The position numbers were made by a program, and so were the translations under genes. A stretch of DNA of 64,000 nucleotides from Gari tellinella (lineage: Eukaryota; Mollusca; Bivalvia; Cardiida; Psammobiidae): contig OV277870.1 of the NCBI GenBank assembly GCA_922989275.2, positions 24,386,742 to 24,450,741 of the forward strand, in the 5' to 3' direction. Below, in pieces: positions 1 through 11,819 of the stretch; the first letter of the stretch is position 1, and each line of letters begins with the position of its first letter. The notes below the pieces were generated by a model, which saw nothing but the letters and a program-made list of their open reading frames with translations, did no database searches and was not told the origin of the DNA.

Positions 1-715
1 GAATACCGCTTTAGAAAATGCCCTTTTCAATCTGTTTGAAATATATTGGTTTGAGAATCTAGCGTTTATGCATTTAAGCTTATACTCAAGTCTTTAAGAA
101 AGGTCGTTGCAAGACATCACTGGTTGTTGTCACTTTTACGGTTTAAAATACTACATGTTTATTGGTGATATGATGCAACCATTTGCGCCAAAATTATCAA
201 CCGACTAATAATGAGGTTTAGTGTATGCCTTCTCATAATATCGAGCGTTTCCGCGTTGATCTGTACAGTAAAAAATAAGAGCCTGTTTTAGACACCTTGT
301 ATCAGCCACCTTGTATTTAACTCCAAACTCGTTTTTGATTTAGTTTGTCGTCATTTACGTACATGTACGGATTCCGCGTTATTCTTTGTAGCATGAAATA
401 ATTCTTTTTCTGCTTCAAATAAAATATATCTCTTGATATGAAATGGTTTAAACAATTTTTTATTTGTTTTTGGTGTGTATTCAAGACATATAATAAACAC
501 TTCACCAGTTGGCAGTGCGCTACAGGGTGCTGCATTAAGCTCTAGACGTTTTTGCAGGAAATAACCAATCAGCATCGCGCACGGTTCTCGTCAGATCGTC
601 TATTTCTCGAGCTGAATACATCAGCATGTATCGCCCTGTCAACTGGTAATGTGTATGTCTAATTTTACTTTGATTTAGTCCACCGTTATAATAGGCTACT
701 GGCCAATAATGTGAA
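1..715. other. No supported feature
   Basis: AT-rich sequence with only short chance frames. No splice-bounded exon or repeat recognised. Confidence 0.5.
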
Positions 716-1731
716 CCCTCCCCCCATAGGGGGACTTTTGGTCACTATGTTTTTCTGAAAGTGCAGGGTCTGTAGGTTCAGATCCTATTTTCTGCACTTT
801 GAGCGTTGGGGCTTTGGTCAGAAATCTGACTTTGAAGATTACCTCCCCTTGCATAAATCGAGAAATACGTAATTTTATGTGTAGTTGTTGCACTAATATA
901 ATTTTTTTTTATAAACTTACATATCTAACACAAAGTGATTCATTTATGTGACATTATCCAACTGAAAGTAAAAATGCAAAAAAAACTGGACATAACTCAT
1001 CATTTAGTCAAGTTATCTCCCCTTTAAAGTACAAAATGCAATTTTAATACAAAACAAATCAGTTTTTCCCTTTATAAATGTTGAATATATACATCGTAGA
1101 AACACGTTCTAATCATGAAATATTCTTAACATGAAAGCCTTATATATTCACAAACTAAATATATAACCCTTGGCTTATAAAAGCACAGTCTTTGAGTGAA
1201 ATTAAAAAAAAAAATTACCTCCCTTTTTTAATTTCTGTCATATTGTTACTATGTCGAACATTTTTGGGGGCAGAAAAGGACACTTCAATTAATAAATCTT
1301 AACTAGAAATTCTGGATTTATACATAATTGATAGAATAGGATAATGTTTGCAACTAAAAGTCTTCTTTTGTTTGAATTGTCTGCCCTTGATTTAGGGTAA
1401 AAAAGCAGTTTTATGATATATATGTACATGTATATTGTTAGTTGCATATTAACATAGGCCTTTTGTTGCCAATTACATGTTATTTTACAACATTACCAAG
1501 TGAAAAGCACTCAAGTTGATCGTTTCTTTTAAAATGTTTTCATGTGAGTAAGGTAATTGCCTCTATTTCGGGCAAAACAAGAAACACATTAGATTGAAAA
1601 GCGTGTTTTGGTAATGATTTAGATACATTATACTAGCAAACAAGATTTGCTTCCATGGGATTTTAACCTAAGTTGTGTAAAACAACCTTGCCTTGAAAAA
1701 CTCATTTCAGTTATCGGAAAGTACTTGTTGC

Positions 1732-1798
1732 CTCAGCCCAATACAAACGTAACTCAATATATAAATTCGTATTGAGTTACGTTTGTATTGCACTGAGG
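1732..1798. repeat. 67-bp hairpin
   Basis: CAATACAAACGTAACTCAAT (1739-1758) and its exact complement (1768-1787) flank a short AT loop, with CCTCAG/CTGAGG outside. It has no relation to the HP1 or HP2 cores. Confidence 0.75.
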
Positions 1799-2086
1799 TG
1801 ACGAGTCATTTCCCATGCCCTGTTCTTCATTTCCGCTTTCTCTTTTTTTCAAAAGATGAATACACATTATCCTACTTGGTCAATTTGAGCATTGTGTACA
1901 ACAATAATCCTTCAAATGATCATCACTAAGTTTCCAAAAAAGGGATCTAAATGTACATGCTCATATCGATTCAATAGCAAACAGAACTTTTTAAGTTGGG
2001 TTATGATCGTTATGATCGTTAACATCGTCAAATATTTCGTCAATCAACGTGATTTCTAGTTCCACCATTTAATCTTGCAGGATCTC

Positions 2087-2220
2087 ATAATTCTCTCTCT
2101 GCACATGTCTCCTCTTTCCCTCTCTATCTCCCCCCTCTCTCTCTGTCTCTCTCTCTATGTATCTCTCTCTCACTCTCTCTTCCTCTCATTCTCTTTATTG
2201 TCTCAGTCTACTTTACATAT
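2087..2220. repeat. CT-rich microsatellite tract
   Basis: Imperfect CT/TCTC repeats, with no coding potential. Confidence 0.85.
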
Positions 2221-2700
2221 CAAACCTTCTTCCCCATAGGCATCAGTGAAAAATTAATGAAAGTAAATCTTAACATTGCTTTAGGACCTTTCAGCATGAT
2301 TTCCACCCTGCTTTATTAAGTTACCTTTGCTTCACACCATCGTCTGCATGCATTCAGAATTCTTAAGACAGTGTAGAAGTATCCTTATGCGAAGAGATAG
2401 ATTCTATGAATCCAATTTCTGTACAGCATGATCTGGATAAAATTGTTTGCAATAGTCATCATTACTGGTGTTCAGTGTTGAAAGCGTTAATCAAAAGTCA
2501 TCAACCAAACCAGGTGCTTTAACTTTTTTATCTTAATTTATTTACTTATTTATTTATTTATTATTGTGATCTGTATCAAAAACATAATGCGGGTACAGTA
2601 GTCAAAAACTCATGTTCAAGTAACGCAAGTAGATTTGTGTTTTCATTACAGCAGCAGTACCCAGATATGCATTTCATCATTAATCGGCTTGTAAAAGAAG

Positions 2701-3714
2701 TTAAGCACCGTTCTCACTGTCACGGTGTAGGTCCCTGTAAAAGATAGCCGGTGAACCGGGGTGAACTGGGACGTTTTTCATAAAAAAAATATATTGCGTT
2801 CTCATATTCCCGGTGTCTCCCCCCGATGGACCAGCGGCTATGAAGCTGGATCTCCCCTGACTATCCCGGTTAGTTCCCAGTTTGGCCCGGTGTAATTACG
2901 GTGCAGTGCCGGCCTGTTCCCGGTTAATCCCGGTATAACATGGTGTAACCCCGGTCACTGCTGGTGGTATCCCGTCCTACCCCGGTTGTTCAAAGGTGAC
3001 GTGCCGACGTTACCCGGTGTTCGCCGGAAAGGACTTAAACCGGGGCGAACATGAATAAGCATCAGTTCTCTTTTGTCTCTCAGGGTAAATGAGATGAAAT
3101 GCAAACGTAATACAATAAAGTAGAACACTATAATGTTGTAGACTGTTCAAACTTCATTTTAATTTGAGTGGCAAATAGTTTGCCTGGCGTCTGATCTGGC
3201 TCCATACTGTTTGAAGTGTACATAAAAATTTAAGCATGAAGCCATTTATTTAGAAAGAGTAACTTCGTTTTATGTATTATATTTACTCTATGCAATAGAG
3301 AAAATGATATTATTTCCTATTTAAACGCTGACGAAATGCAAACTCTAAAAATGAAATGCAGAAAATTGCATTTTTGTTAAAAAAAAAAAGAAATCCATTT
3401 CTATGCCTCTAACACCTTAGTTGTTCACGGACCTGCCACGGATGTGCTGGTAATGGCGTTGCTCCGGCATTTCCCTGCGTTGCACCGGTGTTCCCAGGAA
3501 TAAGCCGGTTCTGGTGACTTCCGGTGACCCCCGGTTGTATTAACATTTTAAAGCATCCGGGGCTGTTAGCCGGTGGCAGCCAGATGAACACGGTCGATCC
3601 CAGATCGTCCTGGGCATCGCCAAGGTTGAACTCCTGGTGACTCCCGGCGACTGCCGGTTTGCTAAACCGGAACTCTCCGATCACCAAATCTGGGACAGTG
3701 AGAACGGGGCTCAA
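2701..3714. mobile_element. TTAA-flanked CCGGT-rich DNA element
   Basis: Left end TTAAGCACCGTTCTCACTGT (2701) and right end ACAGTGAGAACGGGGCTCAA (ending 3714) are inverted repeats with one mismatch, apart from TTAA becoming TCAA on the right. A TTAA target points to piggyBac-type transposition, though no transposase is present. Both arms (2720-3060, 3400-3700) hold many CCGGT/ACCGG motifs spaced roughly 10-25 bp. The AT-rich middle (3090-3270) is a decayed family A element (GCAAATAGTTTG, GGCGTCTGATCTGGCTCC). Confidence 0.7.
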
Positions 3715-3779
3715 ATCATGCTCGGAGTGTTAATGGCGCTTATGTCTTGCTATGTAGGACTGTTGTGTTGGGTTACGTA

Positions 3780-4505
3780 ATGTCACGTTCCTTTGTAATG
3801 TGATATGGCAGACCTGTGCTGTTCGTCCATCGCCATGCGAACATGACCGCACCTTCAAGTTGTTGAGTTTCTGGGATGATTGCGTATGTGGCTAATAAGG
3901 CCTATCCTGTCACCAAAGGTACGTCCACAGTAGATACACACGTTGTCGGATGGTGTTGTTCAGGTAATGGCTTCTCGAGCCTTCCGGTCCATACGTTTCT
4001 TCCTGGCATGCTCTAACCTACTTGTCTCTGCTTCAACCAAGCCTTTCCTCACAGCTGATCTCCATGCAGGGCAGTTCTGAGCCAGGTCTTCCCAAGTGTC
4101 TGTGTGAAGGTCCATCTTGCGAAGCGAAGCCTTCATGCGGTCTTTGAACCGTTATTTTCTGGCTGCCAACTTTCCTTTTACCAGTGCAGAGCTCTCCGTA
4201 TAAGAGCTGCTTTGGGAGTCGCTCATCTGACATGCGACAGACGTTACCTGTCCAGCGCATATGTGACTGTTGAAGGAGCATATGTACAGTTGGGAGTTTT
4301 GCTCTTTTGAGAACTTCAGTGTCAGGAACCTTGTCTTGCCATCTAATACCAAGAAGCTTGCGAAGAGTGCTTCTGTAGAAGTGGTTGAGTTGTCTGGCAT
4401 AACACGCATAAACTGTCCATGTTTCACTGGCATACAGCAAGGTGGTTAGAACCACTGCTCGGTACACTGACAGATTGGTCTCAAGGCGAATGCCTCCTTG
4501 CAGTT
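3780..4505 (-). mobile_element. 3' fragment of a related LINE
   Basis: On the minus strand the RT C-terminal region reads GGIRLETNLSVYRAVVL, then LLGIRWQDKVPDTEVLKRAK and MRWTGNVCRMSDERLPKQLL. A frame change occurs near 4150-4165, after which DRMKASLRKMDLHTDTWEDL continues. An in-frame TGA follows EAIT, and then a C-terminal finger CIYCGRTFGDRIGLISHIRN, with its stop at 3855-3857. The layout matches the LINE at 51.8 kb but the sequence differs strongly, so this is another subfamily. About 85% of the element is missing at its 5' side. Confidence 0.82.
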
Positions 4506-4825
4506 ACAAATGGATTTGATCCAGATACATAGTTTGTCATTTAGCACACTATGTACTTGATCATTTTATTCTTAAGTGAACATCCATTATTTTCATTTAA
4601 TTCATTAATATAATAATATTAAGTAAAAGTAGCCAACTTCACATCATTTTTAAATCGCCTTACACAATGAACAGTTGTGTAATGTACTAGAATTAAAGAA
4701 ATATAATATTACAATATAACCCATATTGGCTCTTATCTTGCGGTGATATCGTTTGCTTCGAAATTGTGGTCTGCAAAAGTTGTGAAATTTTGGTTTGTAC
4801 ATTTTTAAGTACATAAACATAAAGA

Positions 4826-4880
4826 TGAGTGTCAAACAGTCTGGATCCAGATCAGACGCCATGTTACGCGGCTCCCATCT
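4826..4880. repeat. Decayed HP1 hairpin
   Basis: GTCAAACAGTCTGGATCCAG and GATCAGACGCC are recognisable on the left. The right arm is largely lost. Confidence 0.5.
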
Positions 4881-6118
4881 AGTCGCAATCAGCAGGCAAA
4901 GCGTTAAGCAGTCACTAAAATAGATCGCTTAAGACATTGACTGCTTTATTTAGGACATAAGTAAAGCAGAAAGAAAAGAAGAATCCACATGCAACTTTAT
5001 TATTCCCTTTCTTTTCATCTTTATTACGCTCACAATCCCTTTGGAAATGGTAACTAGAATAAATTCAACTGTATCTGAAAGTACGTTTTACGTTTAAAGT
5101 ATAAAACATCACATTGCTCAAGTGTGAATTAAATCAGTATTTTTTTCAGTTTTAGTTTAAAGATAGGTAAATGCAATGCCAGAGGTGGACATTTTACTGT
5201 GCAACAGTATTTTAAACCGACTTCAATATTCATTTCTAAGTCGTTACACAGTCAATATTGCGTGATCTTAAACCGAAAGCTACTCAACAGTTATCAGGGG
5301 AGTTCACTCATGACAGAAATTGAGATAACTCTGTATATCGGTAGACCCAAATTAGAATCGTTAGACCCTAATAACTTGTGCACACCCCCATCATCATGAT
5401 GTTCTATGGTAATCAGTTTCCGTGATCCATGACTGCCTAATTATCCTCATTTTATTTCTTACTGTTATTCACAGTAGTGTAAGTCTTTGTCTGTATTTTT
5501 GTTATTTCATAATTTAAGACGATATTTTCCGCGAAAATATATTTAATGTATGCTAGAAAACACCCTCACTATACCCAGTTGAATATTTTATCATAATTTA
5601 AAGAAAAACTAGGTTTTCAAATAAGCTTTAAATGTAATAAAACTATGAATTAGCTAATGTTTATGGTATTTGATATTTTCAAGGGGAGATAATTCAGTAA
5701 AAAAGTATGGAAAACACTCGTTTAGATCGATTCTTGTGATGAATAGTGTGTATCGATAAAAACAATGGTGATATTTGTGAAGACCAGCTATTTTGCAACT
5801 AAAAGAAGTCATCAATACATAATCTATCAGAATTTAATTTTCACAAAGGGGAGGTAATTTCAATTTGCTCTGATCGGGTAAAGCCCCAACGTACAAAGGG
5901 CAGAAAATCAGAATGTACTCAGAAGACCATGAGGTTTCAGAAAAATATGGTGGTCAAAAGTCCCCACATGGGGGGAGGGGGGTCTTCAGTAGCTCGAAGT
6001 CTATAAGTATCATTGACTGCTAGATAGTAATAATAGGCTAAAACATTGGTAATCTGTAAGAAACGTAGCACTTTGAATATTATGTGCACTAAATATAATA
6101 CATGTTTATTCATTTTAG

Positions 6119-6157
6119 TGGTGGATTGGCTTGTGGAACCAAGAAGATTCCGTTCAG
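6119..6157 (+). CDS. Candidate small internal exon of the cysteine-rich protein gene
   Basis: A 39-bp open stretch lies between a pyrimidine-rich acceptor (TTTATTCATTTTAG) and a donor (CAG|GTAATA). Read in the phase required by the later exons (two bases in, one base out) it gives VDWLVEPRRFRS and joins in frame to 9313-9357 and then to 20744-20896. The phase match over three exons is the support. The exon is very short and has no other evidence. The first coding exon, expected to carry the start codon and perhaps a signal peptide, was not found. A hydrophobic stretch near 5440-5485 is followed by a GTAAGT donor but has no ATG in frame and the wrong phase. Confidence 0.35.
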
Positions 6158-6211
6158 GTAATATATAAAAATAAAAGTAAGCCTTGCCATGACAAAATAT
6201 GTCTTATTGTA

Positions 6212-6271
6212 TTGCAAACAGTGTATGTCAAGGCCAGCCGCCGCGTCTAGCCTTGATCTACACTGTTTGAC
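6212..6271. repeat. HP1-type hairpin (D-like core)
   Basis: GCAAACAGTGTATGTCAAGG pairs imperfectly with CCTTGATCTACACTGTTTG around a changed GCCGCCGCG centre. The flanks do not show the D ends. Confidence 0.55.
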
Positions 6272-6767
6272 ACTACATTCATACAAAAATATTTTATATA
6301 GCTGTATTATATACGGTATTTGACAGTGTAGACCAAACTCGGATACAGAGCCATGGATGACAAAGGTGCTTGGTCTGTACAATGTTGCAATGCAATAAGG
6401 CTTGAGGTTTTCACGGCATGTCTCAAAATATAAATTTACAGGTTTTATTTAACTGTTAGCACTCTCGGTGCCAGTTTGATGTTTCCATTGCAAACCGTTT
6501 GCGTCCACATTATACACTTAATATGTATGCGTCTTATCAGAGGCGAAAAGCACAAACTATTATAAACGCTGATGATGTCTCTCAAAGAAATGATTTATAC
6601 CCACAACTAATAAAACTGCTGCAACTGATAATTGTTTAGAGTGCATAATATCAAATAAGTGCGATAGAGATAATGGTTTCGAAATTTAATTACCTACTTT
6701 CAACAAATAATTTAATTATCAACCACTTTTAGCCATTTTCATGCTAAGCGCAACTTGGCTAGAATTT

Positions 6768-6832
6768 GCAAACAGTTTAGATCCAGATCAGACGCCGCCT
6801 AACGCGGCGTCTGTTCTGGTTCCAAACTATTT
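6768..6832. repeat. HP1 hairpin
   Basis: GCAAACAGTTTAGATCCAG..CGCCTAACGCGGCG..CCAAACTATTTGG. The two arms differ by several changes. Confidence 0.7.
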
Positions 6833-7171
6833 GGAATCCTATCCGACGTTTTTTCATGTTATAAAGCATAACATCAAAATTTGAGTATTTTCGCAGACGA
6901 TGTAATGTGTAGCAGACGGCAATTCAGCATGATAAGGGATAAGCATGAAACGTAAAATAAATCAAAGCACTGAAAGTACTAAATCTTTCAGCTATTCTTG
7001 ATTATAACCATTAATCCTTCAATTTTGCATTAAACTTGCAAAACCAATAAGTAAAGTCTGCGTTGTAGGCAATAAAACTATAATTTGGCCAGACAGTCGT
7101 AACTTTCAGTTTCCTCTCAATCTGCAGACCTAATGAGATGTGATTTCCAGAAAATCCGATCACTTTTTATA

Positions 7172-7757
7172 TACAGTGCTCCCTCTCTACAACGGCCCTC
7201 TGAACAACGATTCCCTCTTTACAACAACGATTGTCGCCGTTTCAACAAACAAAATGATCATGTATAATGCTTCCACTGCTTAAATATTGTCTGCTTAAGG
7301 CCTTTGGCTACCGGAAGTCGGTCTTGCGAGCGAGCGGATATGCGTCTTGACGACACAGACTGTTTTCGTACGTGTTTATACTAGAAAATTTATATAAAGA
7401 CCTTAAAGACAAACCACACGATAAATTTTGCCTATATTTACACACATTGTTTCTTAGGCTATTATCATTCTTCATGAAAAGTTTCATAACAATCGTATGG
7501 AAACTACGCGCATATGCGAAGTACCTTAAAATTGCCGTCTGCTCTTTTTCTCAAAGTCACTGTTGGACAACTTGACAGAAATAAGATCAATGAAGCGTGA
7601 CAAACAGCGTTTAGCCATATAAGACGCAACGTTACCCTGCGTCTGATCTGGATTCAAGCTAGTTGCGAATGTAAGCCAATTTCACTCCGTATAAGAACTC
7701 TTTCCGAACAACACCAACATTTTTGTCTCCCGCTGGGTGCCGTTGAAGAGAGGGCCT
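7172..7757. mobile_element. Family I miniature element with HP1 core
   Basis: Begins TACAGTGCTCCCTCTCTACA and ends in the complement-like GTTGAAGAGAGGG. The HP1-type core lies at ~7599-7670. It is longer than the other copies because of unrelated sequence near 7260-7400. The CAGTG end suggests Tc1/mariner-type mobilisation. Confidence 0.6.
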
Positions 7758-7910
7758 GGGTCCAAGATTATAAAGCTTTTGAGTTTTGGTCTGAGCTCAT
7801 TCTCAAGCATTTGATTGGTCAGATTTGAGCATTTTCAATCTAAAAAATGACCAATCAAATGATTAAGAACGATGTTTGACTGAAAGCAAATGCTTTGAAA
7901 TTTGGACCGT
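7750..7910. mobile_element. Family N palindromic element
   Basis: GGGTCCAAGATTATAAAGCT opens and AATTTGGACC closes. Inside, AAGCATTTGATTGGTCAGAT and AATGACCAATCAAATG pair. It is similar to 38436-38583, with more decay. Confidence 0.6.
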
Positions 7911-8741
7911 GACGAGGTATAATTTCGAGAAAATCTAATCACATATAATATAGCTGTGATTCGTCCAGTCTGATGTAATTGAGAAAAATGTATTTAATAT
8001 TCTGCCAGTGCATTGCGAGATACATCATCAAACAGATTTAACATGAAGAAATAAGGAAAAGTACGATGTACGAGAGCGCGGGTTATAGAAGTTTTTTATG
8101 GCTTGGAACGAAAGAAGAAAACTTCAACGAAAAGAACTTGAAAACAGTTTTGATACTGTTCAGTCACTTTACTTTGTTGGTTTCAATTTGTTTGAAAAGA
8201 CAAGCCCTCGAAAATACGAGTATATGGTCAATTTAAAACCGTTCCCATAGCTACGTTGCATTCCGTCTTCTTGCCTTGTTTGATAACGAGGATTCTTTTT
8301 TTTTATTACGTGCATCATTTTTCTTTCCTTCATGGTCGCAGATAAGGGACTATTTTCAAGGTAACATGCTTACGTCGGCACCAAAACATATGATTTGACT
8401 ACTCATCAAAATCGTATCGAAAAGACGATTCTAATGGGTAGTCACACCATAACATTTGATAGAGATATAAAGTAGATAACAAATGTATTGTAAATGGTTT
8501 GAATCTCCTTATTTATGCATACCTTGGGATAAAAGAAAAATGCAATCGTACTGCACGAACGATCTACGACAAAAAAAGGTCTTCGAATCTGATAAATAAG
8601 TCAAACTCTTGCCAAAATTATATGTTTCAAATTTCTTATGAGGGGAAAATCTTCTGAAGTTGCCAAAGGATTCATGCAAGCGTGATATAACATTCATTAT
8701 CTAATTAAAGTTGATAAAGGTGCGTGCAGTTAATGATATTT
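7911..8741. other. No supported feature
   Basis: Unique-looking AT-rich DNA, probably intron of the cysteine-rich gene if the upstream exons are real. Confidence 0.45.
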
Positions 8742-8949
8742 TAACCCTCATAATGCATGTTGAATTGTCGTCTGCTTCAAATATTACAAAAAATCAAGTT
8801 AATTTTAAGATTTGAACTGAAGAAAATTTGAATATGAGTGACAAACAGTAAGAATCCAGATGAGACGCCGCGTAACGTAACTCGGCGTCTGATCTGGATC
8901 CAAACTGCTTGCAAAAACAATAAAGTCACGATCAGCAGACACACGGTTA
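8742..8949. mobile_element. Family B element, HP1 core
   Basis: TTTAACCCTCATAATGC on the left and ACACGGTTAAA on the right are weak B ends. GTCGTCTGCTTCAAATATT and the hairpin at 8836-8912 (GGATCCAAACTGCTTGC) are typical. Confidence 0.6.
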
Positions 8950-9312
8950 AATTTGATAAAAGTGATTGCAGTTAATGTTATTTTAATTAACAATTTTCTG
9001 TTTATTGTAAGTGAATTTGATAACAGAATGATGTTTACCCAGTGGTGAATACGTTATTCTTTCCCGTTTAAAAGAAACTAACGGAAAAACATATTGCAAT
9101 GAAATGGAGAAAAAGAACCGTTTTTGAACATATCAATGATTCATTTTAATCTGAGTTGCAAACAGTTAATATGCCTTTAATTTCATACATTTAATGTTTC
9201 CCCAATATATCATGAACTCTGTTCAAGTTTTCATAATTGAACAGTTTGCTCGTTACCAACTTACCATAGTAAAGCGTAAAAACCTTAATCTGCCCAATGT
9301 GTATCATTTCAG

Positions 9313-9357
9313 GCATCTCGTGGCTTATCGACGACCCGCCAAGTTCCAGAAGTTATG
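9313..9357 (+). CDS. Candidate small internal exon of the cysteine-rich protein gene
   Basis: A 45-bp open stretch is bounded by an acceptor (GTATCATTTCAG) and a donor (TATG|GTAAAT). In the needed phase it reads ISWLIDDPPSSRSY and joins in frame to the exon at 20744 (residues A-EICSV). Base composition is richer in GC than the AT-rich surroundings, as expected of an exon. If correct, the following intron is about 11.4 kb and packed with miniature elements. Confidence is moderate because 45 bp is too short to judge coding potential. Confidence 0.4.
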
Positions 9358-9594
9358 GTAAATACTCACCTATCTCTTCAACCTTTCTTCCATATCTAAA
9401 TAAACATCATAACCATGGATAAACATGGGCTTATCAGTTTAACCTTTTGACTATCTATAGATATATCATAGTGATTGACAAACACGTGTTAGTTTTAACC
9501 TTTTTACACTTAATTTCCACAGGTTGCAACTTTTCTGATGCATTTACACTTCAACCCTTTCTCTGTCAAGTTTAATAGCCTGCTTTAACAATCT

Positions 9595-9790
9595 TACCGC
9601 CAAAATATCGTCTGCATTTTGGAAGTGTCGTTTGCAATATTTTTAAACCTACTTTAGGGCTGTTTTGACTGAAGAAATATCGATACGACTGTCAAACGGT
9701 TAGGATCCTCATCAGTAAAGCGGTGTCTGATCAGGATCCAAACTATTTGCAAAGTCACCTTTTGGCGCCGTTTTCAGAGTAGGAATCAAG
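9595..9790. mobile_element. Family B element, HP1 core
   Basis: It contains ATATCGTCTGCATTTTGG, GAAGAAATATCGATACGACT and a hairpin at 9694-9750 whose centre is partly lost. Confidence 0.6.
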
Positions 9791-9819
9791 CAATATAATG
9801 TTGTCGTTTAGGGGCTTGT

Positions 9820-10069
9820 TACAGTGGAGAATCTGTTATTCTTTTCCGTTTAAACGCAAACGTACGCAAACGCAAAACACTAAAACGTAGAAAAGAACAA
9901 CTTTTAGACAATTCTGATAATTCATGTTTATCTTGGTGGCAAACAGTTTGGAGCCTGATCAGACACCGGGTTACCCGGCGTCTGATCTGGCTCCAAACTG
10001 TTTGTATTGTAAATAATAGTTTTAGCGTAAACGCGTTTATTGGGAAAGAATAACACATTCTCCACTGTA
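9820..10069 (-). mobile_element. Family A element, complete, HP1 core
   Basis: TACAGTGGAGAATCTGTTAT at one end and its complement (ATTCTCCACTGTA) at the other, 250 bp. HP1 hairpin in the centre and a GTTTAAACGCAAACG block on the left mark the reverse orientation relative to 13283. Confidence 0.88.
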
Positions 10070-10246
10070 TGTGCATTTTCATCACATGGTTGTTTTGACC
10101 CTAACCTTTCCACAATATATAAAGCACGTTGGGCTCTCTATCAGATGCTGAGGAACTCGACGTCTGATCAGGATTTTACAAGATTTTACAAGATTTAACA
10201 CAATGGCATCTTATAGTCGCTTAAGAAAATGTTAAAAGCTAGATTT

Positions 10247-10475
10247 AACCATTTATACCATAGCACTTTCTATTTTTGAAGACATGTGATCACCTAATGC
10301 AAGTTGAAAGTATAGCAGAATGCGCCTTACATTCAGCCCGCTTTAAGCTAACATATGTTAGGAAAAATATTTCTTACGATACATTATCAAGTTCATGACT
10401 GTATAAAATGGAACTATCTTCCTGAGCGGAGGAATTAAAGTGTAAAAAGGCGTATCTGTGGAGTTATGGGTTAGA
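10247..10475. mobile_element. Family C element, decayed
   Basis: TATACCATAGC start, HP2 remnants (AGTATAGCAGAATGCGCC), and the usual right part GGAACTATCTTCCTGAGCGG..GTTATGGGTTA. Much of the hairpin's centre is lost. Confidence 0.6.
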
Positions 10476-10841
10476 TAAATAGCACAAATTGTAGACGATT
10501 GTTTTATGGCAGTGAAAGGGTTATAGACGGGTTTTGAAACATGAGTTTGCCCTAGGGGTAGCATTAGGCAGTGGTTCAAACGAATTCCAACTAATTCAGT
10601 TAATATCTTTCCCAACAGGTCGGGTAAGTAGCGACTTTCAAGACCAGTATTATATTTACTACATCATAAACATCTCAAGTAAATATAGTTGGACGTATGC
10701 CGGATCTTTTCTCCTAATAAACGTAATCAATTCGTTGGGTATAAATCATTTACAATATGGTTTTAGTTTAGACAATGCAATAAAAGTAAATGTTTAATCC
10801 GGGGGTGCTTTGCATCAATGACTTCAACAAAACTTCTATTA

Positions 10842-11080
10842 ACCTTTAGCTGATATCCTGTTTCTTGTTTTGAAGACAAGTGGTTACTTAAAGCAAGTTG
10901 GAAGTAAAGAAGAATGCGCATTTAGGCACATTCTTCTTTACTTTTCACCTGATTTAACCTACCATCTGCGAGGATAAACAAAATATTGCTTACGGTGCAT
11001 ATTCATGCATGTATAAAGTAAAGCTATTTTCTTCAGTGGAAGCATAAAAAGACATTTCTACAGAGAAATGGGATATAAAG
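10842..11080. mobile_element. Family C element, HP2 core
   Basis: TTAACCTTTAGCTGATATCC to GAAATGGGATAT. The hairpin AAGCAAGTTGGAAGTAAAG with GAAGAATGCGC is paired with GCACATTCTTCTTTACTT, a change on both arms (GAAGAA/TTCTTC). Confidence 0.7.
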
Positions 11081-11549
11081 AAGTGTTTATGATATGACAT
11101 GTTAGCGCTTTATGCAGAACTAAAGTAATGCAGACGGCTCGGTGTGGAGCTTTCTGTATTATGCATCAAGCCTTCATATATATCTATATATCTACATGTA
11201 TTTTAACGTTTCTATATTGAATTAGATCTCAATACAATGTTTCTCTGTTTGTTCCGGATGCTAAATATTTAACTTAACAACTTTAAGTGATGATAAATAC
11301 GTCTTAACGTTCAACGCGTACGAGGTAATAAATTTTGATATTCACTGTTAATTAGCTTGATAAATTTCTTGGAAAGAGGGTTATCTGTTAAATTAAAACC
11401 AGCTTGATAACGAATGGTTTGTACTCACCTGTGGAGTCTGGGGTTTGTTATAGGTAACTGTTATGGAATTGATTTCACATGCTTTGTTGTAGACATAAGA
11501 CTCAAAGGGTGATAAAGTTGGTACATGTATGCAATAAAGTTTATCACGT
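11081..11549. other. No supported feature
   Basis: Contains only an ATATATCTATATATC stretch. No hairpin or exon seen. Confidence 0.45.
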
Positions 11550-11640
11550 ATTTACAACAACTACACCCCCAACCACAGAAAAGGGGGAAACCCCCACAAA
11601 AACAACAACAAAAACAACAAAAATCAAACAACAAACAAAC
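11550..11640. repeat. A/C-rich low-complexity tract
   Basis: AACCACAGAAAAGGGGGAAA then CCCCCACAAAAACAACAAC and similar. No coding support despite an open frame across it. Confidence 0.7.
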
Positions 11641-11819
11641 TAACGCTGGCGTTGTTACGGAAAGATAGCCGCTTAAAATTAGGAAAAAAAGGTTAATGTA
11701 ATGCAGAAAGCTCTCTCTCTTTATTCCAGATTTCAGAAGCAATTTGTCTAAAAACCCCTTTTTTAGTGATCATAATTTCAGGATTCTGCTGTTTTATAGA
11801 GGAGGAGATATTTATAGTT

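Larger units (their letters stand above)
716..5979. repeat. Long inverted repeat pair bounding ~5.3 kb
   Basis: 716-848 and the complement of 5848-5979 align over ~130 bp at roughly three-quarters identity. Shared blocks are CCCTCCCCCCAT, GGGGACTTTTG, TTTTTCTGAAA, GTTGGGGCTTT and ATTACCTCCCC. A second block (TTATCTCCCCTT) recurs further inside on both sides. This may be the ends of one large DNA transposon, now carrying the 2701-3714 element and a LINE fragment, or two inverted copies of a repeat. Confidence 0.55.

Noticed and set aside
3409..3714. 101-residue minus-strand frame
   Set aside because: Lies wholly in the CCGGT-rich arm of the 2701-3714 element; a by-product of the repeat.
4104..4310. 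Plus-strand frame over the LINE fragment
   Set aside because: The minus strand has clear RT homology here; the plus frame is its shadow.
5440..5490. Hydrophobic stretch before a GTAAGT donor as first exon with signal peptide
   Set aside because: No ATG in the hydrophobic frame, and the exon end phase does not fit 6119-6157.
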